Source of the DNA: JBJKRW01 sp046704445
GTDB taxonomy: Bacteria; Patescibacteriota; Microgenomatia; UBA1406; GWC2-37-13
Length of the DNA stretch: 10,786 nt
NCBI GenBank assembly: GCA_046704445.1
Contig: JBJKRW010000030.1
Location: 1-10,786 of the forward strand
Direction: 5' to 3'
Below, piece by piece: positions 1-6,318 of this stretch. The position numbers were made by a program, and so were the translations under genes. Position 1 is the first letter of the stretch. Each line of letters opens with the position of its first letter. The notes under the pieces are model-generated. The model made no database searches. It was given only the letters and a program-made list of their open reading frames with translations, and was not told where the DNA came from.

Positions 1-1
1 A

Positions 2-1111
2 CAGCGCGATCTGTTCATGACGGCAAAAAAAAGTGCGCCCGCGATAATTTTTATCGATGAAATCGACGCAATCGGAAGAGCGCGTTCTACAGGCGTCATG
101 CCATCCCATGACGAACGCGAACAAACCCTCAATCAAATTCTGGTGGAAATGGACGGCTTTAATCCGAATGAACAGGTAATCGTCATGGCGGCAACCAACA
201 GAGGGGATCTCCTCGATACGGCCCTCCTCAGACCCGGCAGATTTGACCGACGGATTCTCGTTGATTATCCCGACGCCGAAGGAAGAAAGGCAATCATTGC
301 GATCCACGCAAAAGGCAAACCGTTCGCACCGGACGTAGATTGGGAACAGGTGGCAAAAAGAACCGTAGGATTTTCCGGAGCAGACCTTGAAAACATGCTG
401 AACGAGTCCGCGATTGAGGCTGCACGAGCATCCAAGGATAAGATAAGCATGGATGAAATCGAAGAAGCGGCAACCAAGGTCAAGCTCGGCCCGGAAAAAA
501 AACGCTTACAGTCGGATACCGACAGAAAGCTTACTGCATTCCACGAGGCCGGACACGCCATAGTTTCCCACTTCCTTACACACACCGATCCCGTTCACAG
601 GATCTCCATTGTTTCGCGGGGAATGGCATTAGGATATACCCTGATTCCGCCGGCCAAGGACAAACTCCACGAAACGCGTACGCACCTCCTCGAGGAAATT
701 TCGGTCATGATGGGGGGAAGAGCTTCTGAGGAGATGGTGTTCGGTGAAATTACGACGGGCGCGGCTAATGATTTTGATCAGGCTACGCGTATTGCCAGAT
801 CCATGGTGATTGATTACGGGATGAGCAGCCTCGGTCCGATCAATTACGGTCCATCCATGGACGTAACCGAATGGGGCAAATCGTATTGGGAACACAACGA
901 CATTTCCCAGACCATGCTGTCCAAAATAGATGAAGAAGTAAAAACAATTATTACGTCATGTTATGCTACTGCGGTAAAAACCATCAAGGAAAAAAGAAAA
1001 TATCTCGATAAAGTCGCGGAGGCCCTCATCAAACAGGAAAGTCTCGATCAGCAGGATTTTGAAAAAATTGTGGGGCCCAAGGAAAAAAAGGCACTGTTAA
1101 AAGCTCCGTAA
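2..1111 (+). CDS. ftsH: ATP-dependent zinc metalloprotease FtsH, 3' part (5' end outside window)
   Basis: FtsH is a membrane-anchored hexameric AAA+ protease that extracts and degrades misfolded or short-lived membrane and cytosolic proteins. The reading frame is open to the left edge: codons before the first internal ATG (17) read QRDLF, the usual lead-in to the Walker B segment, so the real start, the membrane anchor and Walker A lie upstream. Counting from that ATG, Walker B with IFIDEID is at residues 11-17. The second region of homology with its arginine fingers is near 57-78 (AATNR, RPGRFDRR). The zinc site HEAGH is at 176-180, and the likely third zinc ligand is Asp252 in the AND-FDQAT segment. 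The C-terminal peptidase helices run to the stop. All catalytic residues in view are present and nothing looks broken. The downstream exonuclease begins 5 nt after the stop, which suggests one transcript. Confidence 0.97.
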   Translation, partial: QRDLFMTAKKSAPAIIFIDEIDAIGRARSTGVMPSHDEREQTLNQILVEMDGFNPNEQVIVMAATNRGDLLDTALLRPGRFDRRILVDYPDAEGRKAIIAIHAKGKPFAPDVDWEQVAKRTVGFSGADLENMLNESAIEAARASKDKISMDEIEEAATKVKLGPEKKRLQSDTDRKLTAFHEAGHAIVSHFLTHTDPVHRISIVSRGMALGYTLIPPAKDKLHETRTHLLEEISVMMGGRASEEMVFGEITTGAANDFDQATRIARSMVIDYGMSSLGPINYGPSMDVTEWGKSYWEHNDISQTMLSKIDEEVKTIITSCYATAVKTIKEKRKYLDKVAEALIKQESLDQQDFEKIVGPKEKKALLKAP

Positions 1112-1116
1112 CATAC

Positions 1117-2052
1117 ATGAATACCGTTCTTCTTATTGACGGAAACGCGCTCATGCACAGAGCGTATCATGCGCTTCCTCTTTTTAAAACCAGGTCAGGA
1201 ATAGCAACAAACGCTGTCTACGGTTTCTTGTCGACCCTTCACAAGTCTTTTGTGGATTATCAGCCGGATCGCGTTGTTGTCTGTTTTGACACGCCTGTTC
1301 CCACATTCAGGAAAAAAATGTATTCGGAATATCAATCCCACAGGCCGAAGATGGAAAACCTCTTATCCGAACAGTTTCCCATTGTCAAGGAAGCGTTGGA
1401 CGCCGCGGGCATTGTTCATCTGGAAAAGGAAGGATATGAAGCCGACGACGTAATAGGAACCGTCAGCAGACAACTTGAAACAGATACAAGCAAAGTGCTC
1501 ATTCTTACGGGCGACAGGGATATTATGCAGCTTGTTGACAACCATGTGTTCGTGCTTACTCCTCAACTCGGATTCGGAAAAGAAAAAATTTATGATGCGT
1601 CGGAGATAAAAAATAAATTCGGAATTTCTCCCGACCAAATCCCGGATTTAAAGGCGCTCATGGGTGACGCATCAGATAATTACAAAGGAGCCAAGGGAAT
1701 AGGTCCGAAAACCGCGGCAAAACTTCTCAACGCCTACGGATCGGTAGACAATCTGCTAGATCATCTGAAGGAACTTGATCCGAAGATTCAGGATATCCTC
1801 AAAACGCACAAAAAACATATAGTACTCTCCCATAAGCTCGCAACCATCCTGAGAGATGTGCCCCTGAAGTTTGACCCGAAACGGACGGAATTCCGCGGAT
1901 TTGACATTCGCCTGAAAAAACTTCTTTCGAAATACGAAATGTACTCGCTTATCGCCAGACTGTTCAATGAAAAAAAAGCTTCAAAGACAGTCAATAAAAA
2001 AGATAAATCCAAACATTCCAAGTCGGACAATACACAAATCGGCTTGTTTTAA
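1117..2052 (+). CDS. Stand-alone PolA-type 5'-3' exonuclease (flap endonuclease)
   Basis: This 311-residue protein corresponds to the N-terminal 5'-nuclease domain of DNA polymerase I without the 3'-5' exonuclease and polymerase domains. The family removes RNA primers and 5' flaps during lagging-strand maturation and repair. Metal-binding acidic residues are in the expected places: Asp8 in IDGN, Asp58 in CFDTP, the EADD cluster at 108-111, Asp133 and Asp135 in TGDRD, and Asp184 and Asp187 in GDASDN. The helix-three-turn-helix DNA-binding segment GAKGIGPKTAAKLL follows at 191-204. The end (about 286-306) is a lysine- and serine-rich, probably disordered tail finishing in QIGLF, which fits the QxxLF sliding-clamp-binding pattern. 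The ATG at 1117 starts 5 nt after ftsH and has no Shine-Dalgarno sequence, so translation may depend on coupling to ftsH. The TAA stop overlaps the stop of the convergent gene. The family call is secure; whether polA itself exists elsewhere is unknown. Confidence 0.93.
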   Translation: MNTVLLIDGNALMHRAYHALPLFKTRSGIATNAVYGFLSTLHKSFVDYQPDRVVVCFDTPVPTFRKKMYSEYQSHRPKMENLLSEQFPIVKEALDAAGIVHLEKEGYEADDVIGTVSRQLETDTSKVLILTGDRDIMQLVDNHVFVLTPQLGFGKEKIYDASEIKNKFGISPDQIPDLKALMGDASDNYKGAKGIGPKTAAKLLNAYGSVDNLLDHLKELDPKIQDILKTHKKHIVLSHKLATILRDVPLKFDPKRTEFRGFDIRLKKLLSKYEMYSLIARLFNEKKASKTVNKKDKSKHSKSDNTQIGLF

Positions 2053-3044
2053 TTAGTGAACTCCTGCACGAACATTTTTCCGTATACCCCGCCGTCAATC
2101 ACCCCTATGCCGACACGGTGATAATCCTTCGAAAGAATATTTGCACGGTGTCCTGGAGAATTCATTAATCCCTGATGCGCCACATATACATCGGGCGCAA
2201 ACGCAAGATTTTCGCCGATCACCATATACGAAATTCCGGCTTTATCCGCCCGCTCTGCCGGTGTAGAACCATCTACCGCCGAAGTGTGGGCAAAAAATCC
2301 GTTTTCAAACATTACGTCACCGTAAGATCTGGCGAGTATGTTGAGTTTGCTGTCCCACGACAGCGCCGGAATTCCCCTTGATGTTCTCTCTCTATTGACC
2401 AATCCGAACATAATCTGTTCGGAAGTCTGATCGGGTTTCAACTGGCTGTTTTTCAGCTTGAATCCAAGATCCAGGCTTTCATTGGAATGCGGTTCAACGG
2501 TAAGAAAATTCAAACTCTCGTCTATCGCTTTGCCGAACACGTTTTTTATCCCTTTTTCGAATCTCTGTGACAGACTGACAAAAAAAGGACCCGTACGGGA
2601 ATTCAATAAATCCTGTTTAATCTGCCCTTTAACAGGCAATGCGAAAAGCAGACTGACAAAAAAAAGATACATGATAAGCGCCTGAAAAACCGCAGGGATA
2701 AATCCAAGCAGTCTATTCCATTTATTCCTTCGCAGTGAAATAAGCATGGATTTCAGTAGCAATCCTATTACAAGAAACATCGCGATTTCCGCTACAAACC
2801 ACGAAACGAAGAAACCCAACGCATTTGCGAATCCCTGTGGAATCGAAAAATTTACGGCCAGAAGATTTCCGAAAAAATCATAGGTTTTGTACGAAAAAAA
2901 CAACGAAAAAACAAAACCTCCCATTTCCAGAAAATTATCGATAAAGCCGCTGTTAGACAGGACAAAATAGGCAAGAAGTACGAAAAATACCAAATCAACC
3001 CAGTTTCCGTGCAATAATGGAATTTGAATATTGAATTTATTCAT
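2049..3044 (-). CDS. CvpA-like membrane domain fused to extracytoplasmic CAP (SCP/YkwD) domain
   Basis: The 331-residue product has two parts. Residues 1-140 are strongly hydrophobic, with about four membrane segments (roughly 14-32, 41-56, 72-98, 113-137), and resemble the CvpA/colicin V production family. A linker (about 140-205) leads to a CAP domain at about 206-331. CAP hallmarks are visible: the FFAHTSAVDGSTPAERA segment with His253, IGENLAF with Glu278, GLMNSPGHRANIL with His299, and the VGIGV strand near the end. CAP domains of the bacterial YkwD type are usually outside the membrane, so I infer that the C-terminus faces outward. The conserved His/Glu residues are retained, but a biochemical activity for bacterial CAP proteins is not settled. 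The ATG lies inside a 16-bp palindrome and has no Shine-Dalgarno sequence. The gene is transcribed divergently from the CNNM gene and ends 4 nt inside the exonuclease gene. Domain calls are confident; the cellular role is not known. Confidence 0.9.
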   Translation of the reverse strand: MNKFNIQIPLLHGNWVDLVFFVLLAYFVLSNSGFIDNFLEMGGFVFSLFFSYKTYDFFGNLLAVNFSIPQGFANALGFFVSWFVAEIAMFLVIGLLLKSMLISLRRNKWNRLLGFIPAVFQALIMYLFFVSLLFALPVKGQIKQDLLNSRTGPFFVSLSQRFEKGIKNVFGKAIDESLNFLTVEPHSNESLDLGFKLKNSQLKPDQTSEQIMFGLVNRERTSRGIPALSWDSKLNILARSYGDVMFENGFFAHTSAVDGSTPAERADKAGISYMVIGENLAFAPDVYVAHQGLMNSPGHRANILSKDYHRVGIGVIDGGVYGKMFVQEFTN

Positions 3045-3055
3045 TACGTAATGAA
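3040..3055. promoter_or_regulatory. 16-bp perfect palindrome at divergent promoter (candidate operator)
   Basis: TTCATTACGTAATGAA is fully self-complementary over 16 bp. It covers the start codon of the CvpA-CAP gene (ATG on the minus strand at 3044-3042) and lies where the -35 region of the opposite-strand promoter with -10 at 3074 would be. A dimeric regulator bound here could affect both genes. This is inferred only from symmetry and position; chance occurrence in AT-rich DNA is possible. Confidence 0.35.
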
Positions 3056-3073
3056 ATCTGGTTTTATAACTTG

Positions 3074-3079
3074 TATAAT
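3074..3079 (+). promoter_or_regulatory. Putative -10 box for the CNNM-family gene
   Basis: A perfect TATAAT is located 34 nt before the ATG of the CNNM gene in a 69-bp divergent intergenic region, which would give a leader of about 27 nt. No good -35 hexamer is seen at 16-18 nt upstream; that position is taken by the palindrome at 3040-3055, which would fit an activator-dependent or weak promoter. Confidence 0.45.
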
Positions 3080-3088
3080 ATCTGTATC

Positions 3089-3097
3089 AGTATATCA
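3089..3097 (-). promoter_or_regulatory. Putative extended -10 box for the CvpA-CAP gene
   Basis: Read on the minus strand this is TGATATACT, matching the extended -10 form TGnTATAAT with one mismatch in the hexamer. It would start transcription about 35-40 nt before the ATG at 3044. No convincing -35 box is visible at normal spacing, so support is limited to the -10 match and position. Confidence 0.3.
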
Positions 3098-3113
3098 TTA
3101 GTATGCAACTAAA

Positions 3114-4154
3114 ATGACAAATATATATGTCAGTATACTATTGATCGCAGGACTTATCGCCCTTAACGGATTTTTTGTTGCAGCGGAATACTCTCTCCTG
3201 ACTCTCAGAAAAACAAAAATAGATCAATTCGTAAAACAAAAAATACTGGGATACGGCCCGGTAAGAAAAGCCCTGGAAAACCTCTACCTTATTATATCCG
3301 CCACACAACTCGGAAGCACCGTATGTAATATACTTTTAGGAATATTCGGCGAACCGATTATTGAGAAACCCGTCATTCTTATGCTTTCGTATCTCAGACT
3401 TCAGACGAATCTATTACTGGACAGATCTTTTGCAATTGTACTTACCATTTTACTGCTTTCGTTTATCCAAATGATTCTCGGGGAAATAATTCCAAAAACA
3501 ATTGCGCTGCAAAAAGCGGATTTCATATCACGGCTTCTAATAATTCCCTTGAATCTTTTCGTTTTCGTCATGTTGCCGTTCATATTTATCACCAATATGG
3601 TATCCTCGCTCTTTCTCAGGGTTTTAAAATTACAGCCTTTGTCGGAACAGCCGATGGATTACAGCCAGGAAGAAATAAAAATTATTCTTAAAGAATCCGG
3701 AAAAAATCATTTGATACCGGGACATCAGGCCAGATTGCTTTCAAATATATTTGCTCTTCAGCGCATACCGGTATCAAAGTTTATGATTCCGAAAACAAAG
3801 CTCGTCTGTTTTTCGCATATGTCAACGTTTGCGGAAATAAAAAAAAGCATTGCGCAAAACAAACACACATTTAACCGTTATCCCGTATATTTTTCAAAAA
3901 ACGTTATAGTGGGATTTATCAATCTTTCCGACATTCTTAGGTTTTCGGAAAACGGCAACGATAAACTTCGGTTGAACGAAACACCATGGATACGGGAGAT
4001 TCTTTACGTCAACAACAATACGCCCACAGATAAAGTGCTTATCATGATGAGAGAAAAAAATATTCATGCCGCAGTCGTAATGAACCAAGAAGAAGGTATT
4101 TTAGGTATCGTTACCATCACCGACATTATCGAATTTTTGGTAAACCATAAATAA
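3114..4154 (+). CDS. CNNM/DUF21 membrane protein with CBS pair (HlyC/CorC family)
   Basis: The 346-residue protein has an N-terminal CNNM (DUF21) transmembrane domain followed by two CBS domains. In the membrane part, the first helix is near 4-25. The conserved ATQLGST segment is at 64-70 and GEIIPKTIALQ is at 123-133, the two helix-breaking motifs that surround the ion site in CNNM proteins. Further hydrophobic segments lie at about 105-122 and 141-170. CBS1 is about 218-278 (starting FMIPKTKL, the family's MVPR-like entry) and CBS2 about 286-345. Family members are linked to magnesium or sodium-coupled magnesium export, with ATP or Mg sensing by the CBS pair; this role is inferred here. The protein ends directly after CBS2, so the C-terminal CorC/HlyC domain common in longer relatives (about 420-440 residues) is missing. 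The ATG at 3114 has no Shine-Dalgarno sequence. A downstream promoter for glmS begins 8 nt after the stop. Confidence 0.9.
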   Translation: MTNIYVSILLIAGLIALNGFFVAAEYSLLTLRKTKIDQFVKQKILGYGPVRKALENLYLIISATQLGSTVCNILLGIFGEPIIEKPVILMLSYLRLQTNLLLDRSFAIVLTILLLSFIQMILGEIIPKTIALQKADFISRLLIIPLNLFVFVMLPFIFITNMVSSLFLRVLKLQPLSEQPMDYSQEEIKIILKESGKNHLIPGHQARLLSNIFALQRIPVSKFMIPKTKLVCFSHMSTFAEIKKSIAQNKHTFNRYPVYFSKNVIVGFINLSDILRFSENGNDKLRLNETPWIREILYVNNNTPTDKVLIMMREKNIHAAVVMNQEEGILGIVTITDIIEFLVNHK

Positions 4155-4162
4155 CCGCATTA

Positions 4163-4191
4163 TTGACTTTCAGGACATTTTTTTGTACGAT
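4163..4191 (+). promoter_or_regulatory. Putative sigma70-type promoter of the glmS leader
   Basis: TTGACT (4163-4168) and TACGAT (4186-4191) are each one base off consensus and separated by exactly 17 nt. Transcription would begin near 4198, about 30 nt before the ribozyme cleavage site at 4228/4229. This gives glmS its own promoter just after the CNNM gene. Confidence 0.6.
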
Positions 4192-4223
4192 ATTAAAAGC
4201 TCATTACAAGGAAGGGTTATAAA

Positions 4224-4394
4224 CAAGAGCGTGTGGTCCCCCGCCTTTGGCAGGGGAAACGAGGAGAGGGTAATTCGAAACTCCGACTCAGGTCGGGGGC
4301 ATATCTGCGGAAACCCTCAGGCTGCAATCGTCGGCCTGAAATGTCGCTTAAAAACCCGGAGCAATCCGGCAATAAAAAGAGACATGCGCGATTC
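4224..4394 (+). ncRNA. glmS ribozyme/riboswitch (glucosamine-6-phosphate-activated self-cleaving RNA)
   Basis: This class self-cleaves using bound glucosamine-6-phosphate as cofactor and so lowers GlmS synthesis. The assignment rests on the full helix set in the right order. The predicted cut is A4228|G4229 in AGCG. P1 pairs 4238-4245 with 4249-4256. The conserved ACGAGG is at 4259-4264. P2 pairs GAGGGT (4266-4271) with ACCCTC (4313-4318). P2.2 pairs 4230-4233 with TGCG (4306-4309). P3 pairs AGGCTG (4319-4324) with CGGCCT (4332-4337). The P3.1 pseudoknot pairs P3-loop AATCGT (4326-4331) with GCGATT (4388-4393). P4 pairs ATGTC (4341-4345) with GACAT (4381-4385). P4.1 pairs CCGGA (4356-4360) with TCCGG (4365-4369) around a GCAA loop. 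The AACC and AAAGAG joining strands are also present. Position directly upstream of glmS agrees. Oddities are two wobble pairs in P2.2 and an extra 7-bp hairpin at 4281-4298. Comparison is with family sequences from memory, not a covariance-model search. Confidence 0.92.
4281..4298 (+). other. Extra 7-bp hairpin within the glmS ribozyme core
   Basis: CTCCGAC (4281-4287) pairs with GTCGGGG (4292-4298) around the loop TCAG, with one U-G pair. It falls between the 5' strand of P2 and the 3' strand of P2.2, where the Bacillus and Thermoanaerobacter ribozymes, as I remember them, have only a short loop or a 3-4 bp P2.1 stem. It may be an extended P2.1 or a true insertion. Confidence 0.6.
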
Positions 4395-4443
4395 CTTCTT
4401 GCATCCGGGAATAATTTCGGAGCGTATAGAGCTTCATTATTAA

Positions 4444-4488
4444 TTTGAACTCAATGTTTATTTCAAACAACTGTTGAGTTTCAAACAA
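4444..4488 (+). promoter_or_regulatory. Long hairpin with internal direct repeat just before the glmS start
   Basis: TTTGAACTCAA (4444-4454) is complementary to TTGAGTTTCAAA (4474-4485) with one bulged base. Inside, TGTTT (4455-4459) can pair with AAACA (4465-4469), extending the stem. The same segment contains TTTCAAACAA twice (4461-4470 and 4479-4488), 18 nt apart. No U-run follows, so it is not an intrinsic terminator. It ends 12 nt before the glmS ATG and could affect ribosome access or the stability of the cleaved mRNA. The rest of the gap between ribozyme and start codon (4395-4443) shows only a weak 6-bp stem at 4405-4420. Confidence 0.5.
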
Positions 4489-4497
4489 TATATTTAT

Positions 4498-6297
4498 ATG
4501 TGCGGAATATTTGGAGTAGTAAACGATCATACGGATCACGCGGCTCAAACCGTCCTTGCAGGATTAAAAAAACTTGAATACCGCGGATATGATTCATGGG
4601 GTATTGCATTGGAACCTAAAAATCGGAAAAAAATCGAGGTCGAGAAACATATAGGAAAAATTGGTGAGGCTCAGACAACTTTACCCCAAGGAAATACTGC
4701 AATCGGGCATACCCGCTGGGCTACTCACGGCGGTGTCACCAACAATAACGCACATCCGCATCTTGATTGCTCAAAAACCATTGCGGTTATTCACAACGGA
4801 ATTGTCGAGAACTATCAGACGATAAAAACGGAGCTCATGAATAAAAAGCACGTCTTTATATCCGAAACCGATACCGAAGTCATAGCACATCTTATAGAAG
4901 AAAAAACAAAAGATCAACCTATTGTTGAAGCGGTTTTTAACACATTTAATACCCTGGTCGGATCAAATGCAATAGCCGTGCTCGATGTACGAAGCCAAAC
5001 CATTATCGCCTGCAGGAACGGCTCGCCGCTTGTCGTTGGCTTGGGTAACGATACATATTATCTTGGTTCTGATGTACCGGCCTTCCTTAAATATACAAAT
5101 AAAGTATATTTTCTCATGGATGGGGAAGCCGCGGTTTTGTCTTCAAAGGGAATAGATCTTTATAAGCTCTCTTCTAAATTGAAACAACCTCTTGTTCCTC
5201 AAATACTCGACTGGAAAGTCGAAGGTGCGGAAAAATCAGGCTATTCGCATTTTATGCTCAAGGAAATCATGGAGCAGAAAAAAACAATTCTCAAAACAAC
5301 GCTGATAAATAAAAAGGAGATCCTTGACTTGGCGAAAATGATAAAAAATGGTTACAAAGTCGTACTGTCCGCCTGCGGAACCGCATCGTACTGCGCTCTT
5401 GCCGCCAAATATTTTTTTTCCGAGACGGGTATAGACGCACAGGTGTACGGAGCATATGAATTTTTGCCGTTTGCACAATTTTGCGGCCCGAAAACTCTAT
5501 TCTTCGCCATTTCTCAAAGCGGGGAAACAGCCGATACAATAATCGCAGCCCGCGCGGCAAAAAAACAAGGGGCACATATCGTTGCCGTTGTGAATGCGAG
5601 AGGGTCAACCCTTGAACGGCTTTCAGATACGGTTCTTCCTGTCGGGGCTGGTCCTGAAATCGCAGTGGTTTCAACCAAGGCGTTTACGTCACAGTTGGCT
5701 ACCCTGTATCTGTTGACTCAAACCGCTTCGGCAAAGAACAGCAGCATTCGATTCGCGGATACATCATACGAAAAAGCTAAAAATCACGTAGAGCATCTCT
5801 GTGCAATATTAAAAGAATGGCTTAACGATACAACCCTCACTTCAATAATAAATCTGGCAAAACTGCTTATTGATCATGAAGATATGTATATTGTAGGAAA
5901 ACATCTTAATTACGCCGCCGGTTTAGAATTTGCATTAAAAATTAAAGAATCAAGTTATGTGCATGCCGAACCCTTTGCCGCCGGCGAGCTAAAACACGGA
6001 GTAATAACCCTCATTCAAAAAGGAACAGTCTGTTTTGCTCTTTTCAGCAACGATTCGGTAAAAAATGAATTATTTTCCAGTGCGGCAGAGCTTAAAGCCC
6101 GGGGAGGATATATTATCGGTGTTGGTCCGATGAACTCTGCAGAGTTTAATATGCACATAAAAACTCCGTATGTGGGAAATCTCACTGTATTTCCAAACGT
6201 AATCGTAGGTCAACTATTGGGATATTATCTGGGTGTTGGCAGAGGAACCGATCCCGACAAACCGAGAAATTTGGCTAAAAGCGTAACGGTAAAATAA
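4498..6297 (+). CDS. glmS: Glutamine--fructose-6-phosphate aminotransferase (isomerizing)
   Basis: GlmS converts fructose-6-phosphate and glutamine to glucosamine-6-phosphate and glutamate, the first committed step to UDP-GlcNAc for peptidoglycan and surface sugars. I place the start at ATG 4498 rather than the in-frame TTG at 4474, because the mature enzyme needs an N-terminal nucleophile Cys and here Met1-Cys2-Gly3 follow (CGIFGVV). This gives 599 residues, normal for the family. The glutaminase domain (about 2-225) shows GHTRWATHGG (71-80) and HNGIVEN (99-105). The first SIS domain has SACGTAS (291-297) and the phosphate-binding SQSGETADT (340-348). STKAFTSQ is at 392-399. The second SIS domain includes ELKHG (497-501). 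The C-terminal tail is PDKPRNLAKSVTVK with the conserved active-site Lys near 594. No Shine-Dalgarno sequence precedes the ATG. The leader carries a promoter, a glmS ribozyme and a hairpin, so product feedback on the mRNA is likely. Confidence 0.97.
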   Translation: MCGIFGVVNDHTDHAAQTVLAGLKKLEYRGYDSWGIALEPKNRKKIEVEKHIGKIGEAQTTLPQGNTAIGHTRWATHGGVTNNNAHPHLDCSKTIAVIHNGIVENYQTIKTELMNKKHVFISETDTEVIAHLIEEKTKDQPIVEAVFNTFNTLVGSNAIAVLDVRSQTIIACRNGSPLVVGLGNDTYYLGSDVPAFLKYTNKVYFLMDGEAAVLSSKGIDLYKLSSKLKQPLVPQILDWKVEGAEKSGYSHFMLKEIMEQKKTILKTTLINKKEILDLAKMIKNGYKVVLSACGTASYCALAAKYFFSETGIDAQVYGAYEFLPFAQFCGPKTLFFAISQSGETADTIIAARAAKKQGAHIVAVVNARGSTLERLSDTVLPVGAGPEIAVVSTKAFTSQLATLYLLTQTASAKNSSIRFADTSYEKAKNHVEHLCAILKEWLNDTTLTSIINLAKLLIDHEDMYIVGKHLNYAAGLEFALKIKESSYVHAEPFAAGELKHGVITLIQKGTVCFALFSNDSVKNELFSSAAELKARGGYIIGVGPMNSAEFNMHIKTPYVGNLTVFPNVIVGQLLGYYLGVGRGTDPDKPRNLAKSVTVK

Positions 6298-6318
6298 ATT
6301 AGAATAGCTATATATCAT

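Noticed and set aside
3103..3117. Four-codon reading frame (MQLK, stop TGA) overlapping the CNNM start as ATGA
   Set aside because: It could be a coupling mini-gene, but such short frames arise often by chance and there is no ribosome binding site.
4224..4394. RNase P RNA, tmRNA or 6S RNA as the identity of the structured leader
   Set aside because: The conserved RNase P blocks and the tmRNA tRNA-like ends are missing, while the glmS ribozyme helices and pseudoknot all fit and the gene context matches.
4183..4448. Open reading frames of 71-86 codons on the plus strand across the glmS leader
   Set aside because: They start with non-ATG codons, overlap the ribozyme helices and give low-complexity, family-free proteins. 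The RNA structure explains the sequence better.
4444..4488. Intrinsic terminator or attenuator before glmS
   Set aside because: The stem is AT-rich and no U-run follows; bases after it are mixed (CAATATATTTAT).
4474..4497. TTG start adding 8 residues to GlmS
   Set aside because: It would bury the catalytic Cys, which must be residue 2; the ATG at 4498 is followed directly by it. The extension also lies in the hairpin.
5291..5674. 127-codon minus-strand frame inside glmS
   Set aside because: It is antisense to the conserved SIS region of glmS and rich in Arg and Ser as expected for a shadow frame.
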